From Agelaius tricolor (Eukaryota; Chordata; Aves; Passeriformes; Icteridae), in assembly GCA_023055355.1 (NCBI GenBank), contig JALJCS010000036.1, positions 1,925,501 to 1,989,500 on the forward strand: a stretch of 64,000 nt of DNA, written 5' to 3'. Shown one piece after another: positions 30,898 to 43,100 of the stretch. The position numbers were made by a program, and so were the translations under genes. Position 1 is the first letter of the stretch. The number at the start of each line of letters is the position of its first letter. A model generated the notes under the pieces. That model was not told the origin of the DNA. It ran no database searches and worked only from the letters and a program-made list of their open reading frames with translations.

Positions 30898-31640
30898 CCG
30901 TCCTGGACACCCTTCCTTTGCTGCCCCCTCCATCCTGAGAAATGGCACCCCTTGTTTTTCAAATTTTTACAAGTTTAATAGTAATGAAATGGTTATAAAA
31001 ATAGTGATATAATTAGAGTAATAATAATTTGGACAAACTGAATTAGGACAATATGAGACAATAAAAACAAAGAGTTACAGACAGTCCAGGTACCTTTTTC
31101 TGGGCAGCACAAGCCCAAAAAAGGCCCCACGTTAACAGAGGATTAACCCTTAAAAGCACCAGCCTGTTGCATATTCATACACCTCATCCATGGTGCAGAA
31201 ATTCCATTCAAACACAGGATTCTGTCTGGGCACTGTCAGCTTCTTCCTCTGAATCCTGACAGCGCCTTTGAGATGGGAAGAATTTCGTTTCTTCTGATAA
31301 GAGGGCAATAAATTCTTTTTCTCTGAAAGATTCAGGTGTCCTGTGGCTGCTATCTGGTGCAAGTCCTTTCATTTTAAAAAGAGTATCCTACACAGCACCG
31401 CTTCTATTTTAACAATTTTTATAACCCAAAACTATATTTAACACACTACTTAAGAGAATGAATACAGCATCACTTTCTAACACAACACATCTAATATTCA
31501 CTTGAATATTTGTGAAAAACCAATCATAAAATACATGCATTTTTCACAGTCCTGAACATTTTTCCAGCCCTAAACACACAAAAAACAACCCCTTCACCCT
31601 TTACAGATCACCTCGAGGCTTCCCTTTCCCATCCCAAAAA
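30898..31640 (-). repeat. Dispersed repeat copy 2, minus orientation, split by an LTR
   Basis: Right part (31640-31549) and left part (30952-30898) together match copies 1 and 3 in reverse complement; the LTR at 30953-31548 interrupts exactly between them. Confidence 0.7.
30953..31548 (-). mobile_element. Solo ERV LTR, about 596 bp
   Basis: On the minus strand it begins TGTGAAAAATGCATG and ends AAAAACA, the canonical TG...CA ends, with A/T-rich promoter-like sequence inside. Flanks read AGGAC on one side and AGGGG on the other, plausible as a 5-bp target-site duplication with two later substitutions. No internal retroviral genes. Family not assigned with certainty. Confidence 0.75.
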
Positions 31641-31837
31641 AAAAACCACTGAGAGAGAGTGGGTTTGGAGGTGGGAAAGAATTTCCTGTGGGATGGAATT
31701 CCCAGAGAAGCTCTGGAATTGGTTCCCGAGGCCGCTGGGGTCACCTGGAGGTGCCCGAATCTACCTGAGCCGCGCTGCGGTTCCAGGTTCTGTTTGTGGG
31801 CTGTGCGTTTTGGGAGGTTAAACCCCATTTTCAGGGT

Positions 31838-32035
31838 TCGTGATTCCTGTGTGGATGGGGAACAAGTTTGATAAAAGCTGGGGATTGGGTTTTTTTGGGA
31901 GGTGGGAAAGGGAAGCCTCTGTAAAGGGTGAAGGGTTTATTGTGTTCAAGCCCGGGGGTGCCATTTCTGGGGCTGCAGCGGGGCAGGAAGGGAAGGGTGT
32001 CCAGGCTGTGGGGTTTTCCTGCTCTGGGTGCCTCT
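31838..32035 (+). repeat. Dispersed repeat copy 3
   Basis: As copy 1 (29665): GAACAAGTTTGATAAAAGC through GGAAGGGAAGGGTGTCCAGG. Three copies within 2.4 kb suggest a local TE cluster or local duplication. Confidence 0.75.
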
Positions 32036-32671
32036 GGGTTCCTCTGGCAGCTCATGAGAACCTTGGAATTGAGCCCCGTGCCCTGGAGCTCGCTCTTTTT
32101 GGGGCACCTCTTAAATAAGAAATATCAAATGCCTTCCGAGTGAGATGCCTGGGATCATCTCACAGCTTTGTGCTGATTGTGGGCGGCTCGGGGGGTGTGA
32201 AATGTCCTTTCCCAGCCCTCGGAGCTCTCCAGGTTGGCTCCACTGTTACTTGTAGCTTTTTTGTTGCCCCTTGTTTCTCTTCAGAGAGTTCAGCTCTCGC
32301 TGCAAACCGAGCTGTGCCCCTGAGGCTGGGCCGGGCCTGGGAACAATCGGGACTTTGTGGAGGGCCCTGACATTTATCAGTGAGCCCCAGGCTCGGCTCT
32401 GAGCCTGCTTTAACTTTAACTGCTCGGCTCCAAAGCCGGGCAGAGCGGCGTGGAAACTCGAATGAGGGAGATGAGCAGGGTGCGAGTGACTCAGCTCTGC
32501 AGCTTCTGGGCGATTTCTGGAGCGGCTTTCAAGTCCTGCTGCACTCGTTAATGGGCTCTTGCTGCTGGGTTTGATATTTGCTGGGAGAACGTTTAGGCTG
32601 AGCTCTTGATCAGGCAGGGCCTTGTTTTCAAAGCCCAGCTTAGACAGCTCAGCCTCCTGACTTTTAGGAAG
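32036..32671. other. PTP4A2: PTP4A2 intron 1, unique sequence with a MARE/NF-E2-type site
   Basis: No repeat recognised. TGACTCAGC at 32487-32495 within GTGCGAGTGACTCAGCTC is a Maf/NF-E2 or AP-1 type motif. A second TGAGTCAGC lies at about 33724. Possible regulatory block. Confidence 0.35.
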
Positions 32672-33705
32672 GACTTATTGATGTTGCAAACAAATCGCTG
32701 CAAGTAAGTTTTGATTTCACTTGAATGTAGTTCCGTGCCTTAAACAGGATTGTAGCTCGAGTTTTAATTCTTTTTAGCAGAGCCTTTTGCTTTTGACTTC
32801 AAACGCTTTAAACAACTTTGACTTCAAACACTTTTAGCAACTTTCAACTTTAAAAACTTCAGAGATGGGTGGGGAAGGTGTTGTTTTTTAAAGAATAATC
32901 CCAGTCTCAGAGCAGCACTGACAGGGAAGAGCATGAAGCACTTTCCTGGGAGACCCTGGCAGTGTCCAGCGATTCCCAGTGTTCCCAGGGTGATTTTCCC
33001 ATCCATTCCCAGTCAGGCACTCCTTTGCCTCAGGCCTGTGTCCTCCCCTTTGTGCAGGTGACAATTGTCACCATTTCCTGACGTGTCACTGTCACTCGAG
33101 GCTTCTTTGAGGCTTTCTTGTTCCTGCTGGGGCAGATTCGTGTCCACACTTATTGATGTTGCAAACAAATTGCTGCAAGTAATTTTTGATTTCACTTGAA
33201 TGTAATTCCGTGCCTTAAACAGGATTGTAGCTCAAGTTTTAATTTTTTATTTTATTATTTTTTTAGCAGAGCCTTTTGCTTTTAACTTCAAACACTTTAA
33301 ACAACTTCGACTTCAAACACTTTTAGCAACTTTCAACTTTTTGGGTATGGAATGCAAATACCATTCAAACATGGTATTAAGAGATGGGTGGGGAAGGTGT
33401 TGTTTTTTAAAGAATAATCCCAGTCTCAGAGCAGCACTGACAGAGAAGAGCATGAAGCACTTTCCTGGGAGACCCTGGCAGTGTCCAGCGATTCCCAGTG
33501 TTCCCAGTATTCCCAGTATTCCCAGTGTTCCCAGGGTGATTTTCCCATCCATTCCCAGTCAGGCACTGGCCCAGCTTTGGCAGCTTTGCCTCAGGCCTGT
33601 GTCCCCCCTTGGGCAGGTGACAATTGTCACCATTTCCTGACGTGTCACTGTCACTCGAGGCTCCTTTGAGGCTTTCTTGTTCCTGCTGGGGCAGATCCGT
33701 ATCGT
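32672..33705. repeat. Tandem duplication, two units of about 480-550 bp
   Basis: Both units contain TTATTGATGTTGCAAACAAA, TTAAACAGGATTGTAGCTC, GAGATGGGTGGGGAAGGTG, CACTTTCCTGGGAGACCCTG and TGACGTGTCACTGTCACTCG in order. Unit 2 carries extra bases (33345-33385) and a small TTCCCAGTA expansion. Confidence 0.93.
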
Positions 33706-34231
33706 ATCTGCAGAGGAAACGAGTGAGTCAGCCCCGAACTGGGAGGGACTGGGAGGGACTGGGAGGGAGCTGCAGCCGCCCGCGGGGGTGGACAGGGTGG
33801 AACAGTGAAGATTTTTTGACCTCACCCCTCTCCAGGCACGTGTCAGTCTGAGCAAGCTTCCTTCAGCCAGGAGTTCATCCAGAACCATTTAATTCCAGTT
33901 TTGTTTTTTTTTTTTCTCCTAGAGAGGATATTTTAGAATTAAATTTTTTTTTTTTTTGCTTCTTGGCTGATTTGTGGTTTACGTTTGAAGGCTCCTTTTG
34001 GAGACCTCTCTGGTTTGTTTCACATAGAAAACGTTGCAGGTGAAATATTTTGGCAGTGTGTAGGGATGGAGAGGGGAATTTTCAGGAAGGGGAAGTAAAA
34101 CCTGGCATGGGCAGAGTGGCAGGAAAAGCCAAAATCCTGAGGCAGGATGGAAATCTGATGGGATCCGTTTGTGGTGCTGATTTCACTGTGGAAATTCCAG
34201 AGATTCCAGGGAAAAGGGAGATCCAGCAGCT

Positions 34232-34830
34232 CATGGATTCAACGGGGATCCTCCCTCAGGGGAACAGAATGGTTTGGGATTGCCTGAGGCCCTTAGGGGA
34301 ACAGAATGGTTTGGGATTGCCTGAGGCCCTTAGGGGAACAGAATGGTTTGGGGTTGCCCATTCTCCCTTAGGGGAACAGAATGGTTTGGGGTTGCCCATT
34401 CTCCCTTACAGGAACAGAATGGTTTGGGGTTGTTCATCCTCCCTTAGAGGAACAAAATTATTTGGGATTGCCCATCCTCCCTTACAGGAACAGAATGATT
34501 TGGGATTGCCCATCCTCCCTTAGGGGAAAAGAATGATTTGGGATTGCTCATTCTCCCTTAGGGGAAAAGAATGATTTGGAATTGCCTGAGGCCCTCAGAG
34601 GAACAAAATTATTTGGGATTGCCCATTCTCCCTTAGGGGAACAGAATGGTTTGGGGTTGCCCATTCTCCCTTACAGGAACAGAATGGTTTGGGGTTGCCC
34701 ATTCTCCCTTAGGGGAACAGACTGGTTTGGGGTTGCCCATTCTCCCTTACAGGAACAGAATGGTTTGGGATTTCCCATCCTCCCTTAGAGGAACAGACTG
34801 GTTTGGGGTTGCCTGAGCCCTCCCAAGGAT
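34232..34830. repeat. Minisatellite in PTP4A2 intron 1, about 37-38 bp unit
   Basis: About 15 copies of GGAACAGAATGGTTTGGGGT then TGCCCATTCTCCCTTA(G/C). Confidence 0.95.
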
Positions 34831-35369
34831 CCTTTCCATTCAGTGACAGATTAGCAGCCCTGCTGTGCATCCTGTGCCCCGCTGCCCTTTCCAGGGGATC
34901 CCGGTGCCCTTTCCAGGGGATCCTGTTCTGAATCCCTGCAGGCTGCAGCTGCTCTGGGCTGCTCCTCTCCCCCTCTCTCCTCTGCTGGAGCTGGGAATTC
35001 CTCACGTTGTCGTTCCTTGGGTTTCCTTTCCCCTGGCTCAGCTGCAGTCTCAGGTTTAGGAATCCTGAGCTGGGGGTTCTGGGTGGTTGGGATTTCACTC
35101 CCAGCCATCTCCAGCTCCTGTCAAGGCAGGAATTCATTTCTCTCCTGATCAGTTGTTACCTTGATTAATTAATTTATGCTGTTTAATGCCTGCCCTTCCC
35201 AGAGGTTTTTTCAGCTCAGTTTTGCCCATTTAAGAAGGAATTCCTCTCAGGTTTACCTCGGATCAGGCTGGGTGTGAGGGGAGGGATCTGAGCCTGTGTT
35301 CAGCTCAAAAAATCCCAAAATCCCAAAATCCCAAATTCCCTCCCACCTGCATGGGCGGCACCTGGATGG

Positions 35370-35650
35370 GGCAGGGGGCACCAGGATTGATCAGGTGGGA
35401 CCAGGATTGATCAGATAACAGCTGGATTGATCAGATCACACCAGGACTGATCAGGTCACACCAGGATTGATCAGATCACACCTGCATTGATCAGATCACA
35501 GCTGCATTGATCAGGTCACACCTGCATTGATCAGATCACACCAGGATTGATCAGGTCACACCAGGATTGATCAGGATTGATCAGATCACACCAGGATTGA
35601 TCAGATCACAGCTGCATTGATCAGATCACACCTGCATTGATCAGAATTCC
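35370..35650. repeat. 20-bp minisatellite, ATTGATCAGATCACACCTGC
   Basis: About 14 units. The core TGATCA recurs every 20 bp, giving a BclI-type ladder. Confidence 0.94.
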
Positions 35651-35689
35651 CCCATGGCACCAGCAGGAGCTGCCTCCAGCCCCAGGGGC

Positions 35690-36443
35690 TTTTTAAATAA
35701 TTATTTTAATTTGAGTTTATTCACAATATTTATGATTAGACCTATCCGGACTTTCATTTACTTGGGGTTTTAACAAATGATTATTTTAATTTTATTCACA
35801 ATATTTATAATTATATCTATCAGGACTTTGATTTTTTTTAATGATAATTTTATTCACAATATTTAGCATTAGGCCTATCCGCACTTTCATTTATTTGTGT
35901 TTTTTTAATGATAATTTTAATTTCACTTTCTCAGGGGTGGGGATCATTCTGGTCCCAGCACCCTCCAACCCTTTTTCCTGTGTTTTCCCCCATTCCAGGA
36001 GCAGGAATTACCAACAAATCCCAACAGAATATTCACAAGATTTATAATGATATCTATCAGGACTTCAATTTTATTTTGTAATGATAATTTTATTCACAAT
36101 ATTTAGAATTAGACCTATCTGGACTTTCATTTATTTGGGGTTTTTTTAATGATAATTTTAATTTTATTCACAATATTTAGAATTATATCTATCAGGACTT
36201 GGATTTTATTAATGATAATTTTATTCACAATATTTAGAATTCAACCTATCTGGACTTTCATTTATTTGGGTTTTTAAAAAATGATTATTTTAATTTTATT
36301 CACAATATTTATAATTAGGCCTATCCGCACTTTCATTTCTTTGTGTTTTTTAATGACAATTTTAATTTCACTGTCTCAGGGGTGGGATCATTCTGGTCCC
36401 AGCCCCCTCCAACCCTTTTCCCTGTGTTTTTCCCCCATTCCAG
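35690..36443. repeat. Complex tandem duplication in PTP4A2 intron 1 ending at an acceptor-like AG
   Basis: Repeats of TTTTATTCACAATATTTA, (A/G)CCTATC(C/A/T)GGACTTTCATTT and ATGATAATTTTAATTT. Larger units end GGTGTCCCAGCACCCTCCAACC-like sequence and CTGTGTTTTCCCCCATTCCAG (at 35978-35998 and 36423-36443); both copies stop matching at the AG. Confidence 0.88.
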
Positions 36444-36535
36444 GTGTTCTGTTGGAGGATCCTTGGCACATTTATGGCGATTCTGAGCGTCAGGGCAGAA
36501 TTCTGCCAGGCCCAGCACAGCACCCTGGCTGCCAA
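36444..36535 (+). other. Possible PTP4A2 5' untranslated exon
   Basis: Flanked by a strong pyrimidine tract and CATTCCAG, and by CCAA|GTGAGC. The segment is unique in an otherwise repeated region. It would be 92 nt and noncoding. Weak support; needs transcript data. Confidence 0.25.
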
Positions 36536-36850
36536 GTGAGCTCACAGGGGGCTCCCCAACCTCTTTGTGCTGCCACACAAAAATTCCCATTTTTTTTGTT
36601 GGGTTTTTTTTTTTTTTTTTCCCCCTTTTTTTTTTTTCCCCTCCAAGACTCCGGGACCTGGCTCAGATTTATGGGATTTCTCCTGGCCCAGGGAAGAACC
36701 AAGTGGAGACAAAGCCCTGCCCTCACCTCACCAGTGCCTCCATGCAGGCCAGGCTGCCCTGCCTGTGCTCTGCTCTGGGAATTTTGGGAGCCTGAAGGAC
36801 ACCAGCCCTGCCAGCAGCTGAGGATTTGGAAGCAAACCTGCTTTTCCTAG

Positions 36851-37077
36851 GAGCAAAAATTGAGGAACAAACCCATCAAAGCAAGCTCTGATCAATCCCA
36901 GGCATTTTAGTGCTCTTTTTGATGTTTTCTGCTGTGAAACGTTTCCAAGGTCATTGATTTATTTTTTGTTTTGTTTTATTTCCCCCCTTTTATTTTGATT
37001 TTTTTTTTTATTATTATTATTTTTGGGTTGGTTTTTTTTGGGTTTTTTTTGGCCCCTCACACCATTTTTTTGCCATT
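36851..37077 (+). other. PTP4A2: PTP4A2 5'UTR, part of the first coding exon (predicted)
   Basis: The acceptor CTGCTTTTCCTAG (AG 36849-36850) is the best site before the start codon. The following sequence is unique and free of splice interruptions up to the ATG, ending in a T-rich tract and TTTGCCATT before ATG. It contains an 11-codon uORF at 36922-36957. The exon start is predicted, not proven. Confidence 0.5.
36922..36957 (+). CDS. Upstream ORF in the PTP4A2 leader, 11 codons
   Basis: ATG TTT TCT GCT GTG AAA then to TGA, reading MFSAVKRFQGH. It ends 120 nt before the PTP4A2 start codon. PRL-family mRNAs are known to carry a uORF in the 5'UTR that makes translation sensitive to magnesium; that this ORF is the counterpart is inferred from its position and from the unusually unique surrounding sequence. 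Confidence 0.5.
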   Translation: MFSAVKRFQGH

Positions 37078-37173
37078 ATGAACCGTCCAGCCCCCGTGGA
37101 AATTACTTACGAAAATCTGCGTTTCCTGATCACTCACAACCCCACCAATGCAACCCTCAGCAAGTTCATCGAG
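37078..37173 (+). CDS. PTP4A2: PTP4A2 coding exon 1
   Basis: 96 nt, residues 1-32: [20 protein letters not shown], ending NATLSKFIE; donor GAG|GTAAGG. Start context CCATTATGA is moderate; the N-terminus matches the family exactly. Confidence 0.97.
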
Positions 37174-40100
37174 GTAAGGAGTCCCAAAAATTCCCAAATC
37201 CCTCCCAATTCCTGGCCAGGAATCTGCTCACCTGCCCTTCCTCACCCCTGCAAGGAAATTTAAGGGGATTTTTGTCTTTTTTGCTCACATTCTCCTCACA
37301 GTATGAGAACAGAATTCACTGTGGTAGGTTTGGGGTTTTTGGGTTTTTTTTTGGTGAATTTCTGCATTTCTCAGCTTCAATTTTGGGATGCAAACACATC
37401 CCCCTTTCCATCAATGTATCCTTGGACAAAAGAATGGGTCCAAACAGAAAAATTTAGGTTAAAAGTACAGGGAATTCCTGCCTGGGAGGGGCTGGGATGG
37501 AATTCCCAGAGGATCCCTGGAAATGTCCCAGGCCAAGTTGGTGTCCCCAAACAAAGGAGTGGAACTGGATCCCCATCCAAACCACCCCATGATAAAAATA
37601 TTTTGATTTTGTGACTCTAGATATTCTTTTTCATTTAGCAATGAAAATAAAGGAGAAAATTAAGCAATTTTTAATAAATAAGTCAACCATTGCTGAGTTA
37701 AGAGTTGGAGCTGAGCTTTCTCCTCCCTCAGAAAATGAAATACAAATTAAGTTTGGGTTCACAGGATGAGTTGTTTAACTCCAGTGTCTAATTAAGAAAG
37801 GATACTTAGATTATTGTTTTCTTTTAACTCAATAATTGATTTTTTGAAGCTTGTAATGTGGACTTGTCTAATTACAAAACATCACTTAAATCTGTGAAGA
37901 AGAAGGAAAAAGAAGGTAAAGAAGAGCAACTTGCTCCTACCTTAAAACTTCTATTTTGCTTCGTATTTATTTTGATATTCTAAAATCTTTAAGTTTTTTT
38001 ACTTTGTGATATTGCACACTTGTATTATCAATTAATTTTAGAACAAATTAATTAGTTTGTTCTATGACTTTAGGTCAAGTGCAGTGTTCCCCTGTGGGTC
38101 TGTGCCTTTGAGCACAGGAATTTTAAAATTCTCATAATCTAGGATTCTAACACCCCAATTATTGAGAATTTTTATTTCGAATTTTCATTTAGAATTTCCT
38201 CCCTTTTTCAGCACTCCCTGCAATGCATATTCCTGCTAATTCTGAGGTGCAATTCAGCCCCAAACAGCAGCAGAAATTCTGATTTTTGTGCCTTCAGAGT
38301 GAGCTGGAGCAGCTTTTGTTTGATGCTCTGGTTCTTTATCTGGCACCGGGTGCTGTTTTTAGTGCATTACCAGGAAGCTGGGCCATGGTGGGGTGTGTGT
38401 TCTGTTCCTCCAAATGTCAACACTGGCTGAAGCAAACAGTCCCAGGCTTCTATTTAAAGAGGAGGAGAAGCTGCATGGAGCATTTAAGCAGCTATTTTAG
38501 TACTCTTCTAATTGCAATTTTCCTCTTATAAAAATTCTAATTTTTCCCCCCTTTAGAAACATTTTTTCTGTCCCTTTTGAATTTCCTCACAAATTTTATC
38601 CCTTTGCTCCTTCCACATGCAGTGCCCTAAAAAGTGTGGAAAATGTTGATTTTTAGAGCTGATAAAAAGAGAGATTTCTTCATTATTCAGTGCTCAGGTG
38701 TTTCATTTCTCTTCCAGGAGCTGAAGAAGTACGGGGTGACAACCTTGGTGCGAGTTTGTGATGCCACTTATGATCAAGCTCCAATCGAGAAAGAAGGAAT
38801 CCAAGTTCTAGTGAGTTGCCTTTAAAACTGGCTAAAAATAGGAATTTTCATCTCTAGAACTTGTGGGGATCCCTTCAGTGCTTGGGGATGGTCCAGCATG
38901 GCCAAAAACAAAATTTAGCACCAGGTAAAGGTGGGTTTAAAAAATCTCAATGGATTTTTGTGTGGTTTTTGGATTTGTTGAGATATTTTGTGTGGGTTTT
39001 TTTTTTTAGGGATTATTTTGGTGATATTTGGTGCTCAGCCCTGTGGTTGAAGCTTGGTTTGATTCTTGTCTCTGTCCCCACAGCATTTTTTGGCTTTGCT
39101 GTTGGATAAAATTCCCTCTCCTCGCTGTTACAGAAAGTGCCACTTTTGAGCCTGTGGGTGACAAATTGCCACAAATCTCTGTGGCAGGAGGGAACCATGG
39201 AATCCTGGAATGTTTTGGGTTGGAAACCCTTAAAATTCATCCACACCATGGCCAGGTGTGGATCAATATCCAGATTAATCCAACCTGGCCTTGGACACTC
39301 CTGGATCAGCCACAAATTCTCTGGGAAATCCATCCCAAAAACCCCTGGAGCAGCCACAAATTCTCTGGGAAATCCATCCCAAAAACCCCTCCTCACCCTC
39401 AGAGGGAAGAATTCCTCCCAAAATCCCTTCCTGAGCCCTGAATTGCCACAAATCTCTGTGGCAGGAGGGAACCCTGGAATCCTGGAATGTTTTGGGTTGG
39501 AAACCCTTAAAATTCATCCACACCATGGCCAGGAGGACATTCCCAATATCCAGATTAATCCGAGCTGGCCTTGAATTCTCTTGGAGCAGCCACAGATTCT
39601 CTGGGAAATCCACCCCAAAAACCTCTGGGGCAGCCACAAATTCTCTGGGAAATCCATCCCAAAAACCCCTCCTCACTCTCAGAGGGAAGAATTCCTCCCC
39701 AAATCCCCTCCTGAGCCCTGAGTGGAGCTCAGCAGGTGGAATTCCTGCTGGGAATGGGAATTTCTCCCATTGCCATTGTGCAATGGTGTCTGGCTGAGCC
39801 AGGGAGGTTTTTTTAAGAGGTGTGTGCTCACCCCGAGCTTCCAGCAGTGTTTTTCCAAGCAATACTTGGGAATTATTAGAGTAACTGATAAAATCAGTTG
39901 ATTTTGTTGGAGTGAGTAATAACAGCCTGGTGGTGTGAGGGCAGAAATTGCACCTCAGCCTTCCTGCAGCTTTGCGTGACTCAGCTGCAGGAAAACTCCT
40001 GCAGTTTGCCATGAGGGAAAAATAAAATTATTGTGGCTTATCAATGAAAATTTTGCATCCAGGTCAGTCAGGTTTCTTGGCTTCCACAGGAAAAATGCAT

Positions 40101-43100
40101 TTTCCATGAGGAGAAGAAAATTTTATCCTGGCTTATCAGTGAAAATTCCACATGCAGGTCAGTCAGGGTTTGTGGCTTCCACAGGGAAACTCCTGCAGTT
40201 TTCCATGAGGAGAAAAAAATTTTATTGTGGCATATCAATGAAAATTCCATGTGCAGATCAGTCAGGTTTCTTGGCTTCTACAGGAAAAATGCAGTTTTCC
40301 ATGAGGAGAAAAAAAATTTATTGTGGCATATCAATGAAAATTCCACGTGCAGGTCAGTCAGAGTTTGTGGCTTGCACAGGAAAACTCCTGCAGTTTTCCA
40401 TGAGGGAAAAATAAAATTATTGTGGCTTATAAATGAAAATTTTGCATCCAGGTCAGTCAAGTTTCTTGGCTTCCACGGGAAAACTCCTGCAGTTTTCCAT
40501 GAGGAGAAAAAAAATTTATTGTGGCTTATCAATGAAAATTCCATGTGCAGATCAGTCAGGTTTCTTGGCTTCTACAGGAAAAATGAAGTTTTCCATGAGG
40601 AGAAAAAAAATTTATTGTGGCATATCAATGAAAATTCCACGTGCAGGTCAGTCAGAGTTTGTGGCTTCCACAGGAAAATTCATGCAGTTTTCCATGAGGA
40701 GAAAAAAAATTTTTATCCTGGCATATCAGTAAAAATTCCATATGCAGGTCAGTCAGGTTTTGTGGCAAAACTCCTGCAGTTTTCCATGAGGAGAAAAAAA
40801 TTTTTTTTTTCCATGGAGAACAAGATTTTTATCCTGGAATATCAAATTCCACATCCAGGTCAGTCAGGGTTTGCGGCTTCCACAGGAAAACTCCTGCAGT
40901 TTTCCATGCAGAAAATAAACCTCAAAACCATGGAAAAACTCCTGCAGTTTTCCATGAGGAGAAAATGATTTTCTTGTGGCATATCAGTGAAAATTCCACG
41001 TGCAGGTCAGTCAGATTTGCTGGCTCCCAGCCCTGCTGAGCTTTTATTCCAGTGCCAGGCAGCCACGTGGTTGGAAAAGTCCCTCCTTGCAGGGCTGCCC
41101 TCTGGAATTGTGTTTTTCCTCCTTCCAGAGGGCACTGGGAGGATTAAATTAAATTAAATTTGTGCTGTGGAATCCCTCTGAGCCCTGAGTTAAGCTGGGG
41201 CTTGGGGGAGAGAATTCCTGTTCCAGAGGGGAAATTCCTCCCAGGGCAGCCATGGGATGGAATTCCCACCTTCTCCAGGCCTTGGCGTTTGTATTTCTAA
41301 AATAATTCAAGTTTTTTTTGCTTCTCAGGAAGCTTTAAAACTCAATTTTGAACTGAAAGCTGCTCTTTGAGGCAGCTTTGCTAAAAAAAAAAACCCAAAA
41401 AGCAAAAACTGGGAATGGGATTTGCTGCAGCTCTGCCCTGGTGTGGAGAGCAAAATCTCTTTGTTCGGAGATATTTCATCCTAAAAAGCCTCGGGACACT
41501 GCTCCAGAAGGGAGATAAATCCAGCTCCTTTTCCCCATGAATTCCTGCTTTTTATTTTCCAGCCAGAGTCCTCTTGCTGCTCTGCAATGGGATTGAGTGA
41601 CCCCCGGCTGAGAAAATAACACCTCGCTATTTCCAGCTAATATTTGCCTGTGAAAAATAACATTCAGCGTTAAAAACACAGCCTGGGGCAAGATTAGCGC
41701 CTCTTTTAGCACCATTTAATGGCTATTTTAGCGCTGCCGAGGTCACAAATGTGGTGAAACCCCTGAAAATGGAAATGTTTTGGCAAACCTGGGAGTGGGT
41801 CATGGGTAAAATGTGGTGGCTCCAGAGTTTTGGGTTTTTTACAGATGGCAGAAATAGGGAAGGAGCTGTTCCTGGGGCTGGGCTGCAATTCCCTGCAGGG
41901 ATGGATTTCATTCCTTGGGCTGCACAAAAATTCAGGAGCACAAAATCAGGAAAACCAGGAATTTTTAAAATTTTTTTAATTTTTTTTTTTTCTGAGGATT
42001 TTTGGCTTCCAGAGGGGCTGTGGTGGCTTTGTTCATCTTCAATATTTTCTTTTTTCTGAGGTGATTTTTGGCAATTTTTGGTTTTCAGAGGGGCCTGTGG
42101 TGGCTTTGTTCATCTTCAATATTTTCTTTTTCTGAGGGGATTTTTGGCACTTTTTGCCTTTCAGAAGGGCTGTGGTGGCTTTGTTCATCTTCAATTTATT
42201 TTTTCTGAGGTGATTTTTGGCACTTTTTGGCTTCCACGGGTGACTTTGTTCATCTTCAGTATTTCTTTTTTCTGAGGGGATTTTTGGCAATTTTTGGCTT
42301 CCACAGGTGGCTTTGTTCATCTTCAGTATTTTTATTTTTTTCTGAAAGGATTTTTGGTACTTTTTGCCTTCCAGAAGGGCTGTGCTGGCTTTGTTCATCT
42401 TCAATTTATTTTTTCTGAGGTGATTTTTGGCACTTTCTGGTTTCCACAGGTGGCTTTGTTCATCTTCAATATTTTCTTTTTTCTGAGGTGATTTTTGGCA
42501 CTTTCTGGTTTCCACAGGTGGCTTTGTTCATCTTCAGTATTTCTTTTTTCTGAGGTGATTTTTGGCACTTTTTGGTTTCCAGAGGGGCCTGTGGTGGCTT
42601 TGTTCATCTTCAGTATTTTTATTTTTTTCTGAGGGGATTTTTGGCACTTTTTGGTTTCCAGAGATGTCTTTGTTCATCTCCATGATCCAAGGGATATTTC
42701 TTTGTCTTTTTCTCACTCTTTCATTTATTGGATCAGCTTTTTTTCCCCTCTGTGCCCCCAAGAGCCACCACCAGGCTGGCACAGGGAGGTGGAAATTCCT
42801 TGGGGCTCCTAAATCCGCTATTTTTGAAGAAAATCTTCTTTATCACCTCCAAGTTCTGTCACTTCACCACCTGTGTGGCCATTCCTGGAGCTGTTGTGCC
42901 ATTCCAAAAAAAAGGCAAAAAATGATAAATCCCTTTCCTGCCTCTCCCCCTTTGTGCAATCCTGGTTTTTAATCACTGTGCACCTCAGAATTTGCTTTTT
43001 TTTTCCTGTCCAACCGAAACCCAGAGGTGGCAGAGCTCAGAACAAGAAAAATAAAAAATCCCTGCAAAACTTTGTTGTAACTCCATCCCTGATGCCAGAA

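Noticed and set aside
35370..35650. Regular 20-bp repeats resembling a CRISPR array
   Set aside because: Head-to-tail units with no unique spacers, in vertebrate DNA; it is a minisatellite. The same applies to the other arrays.
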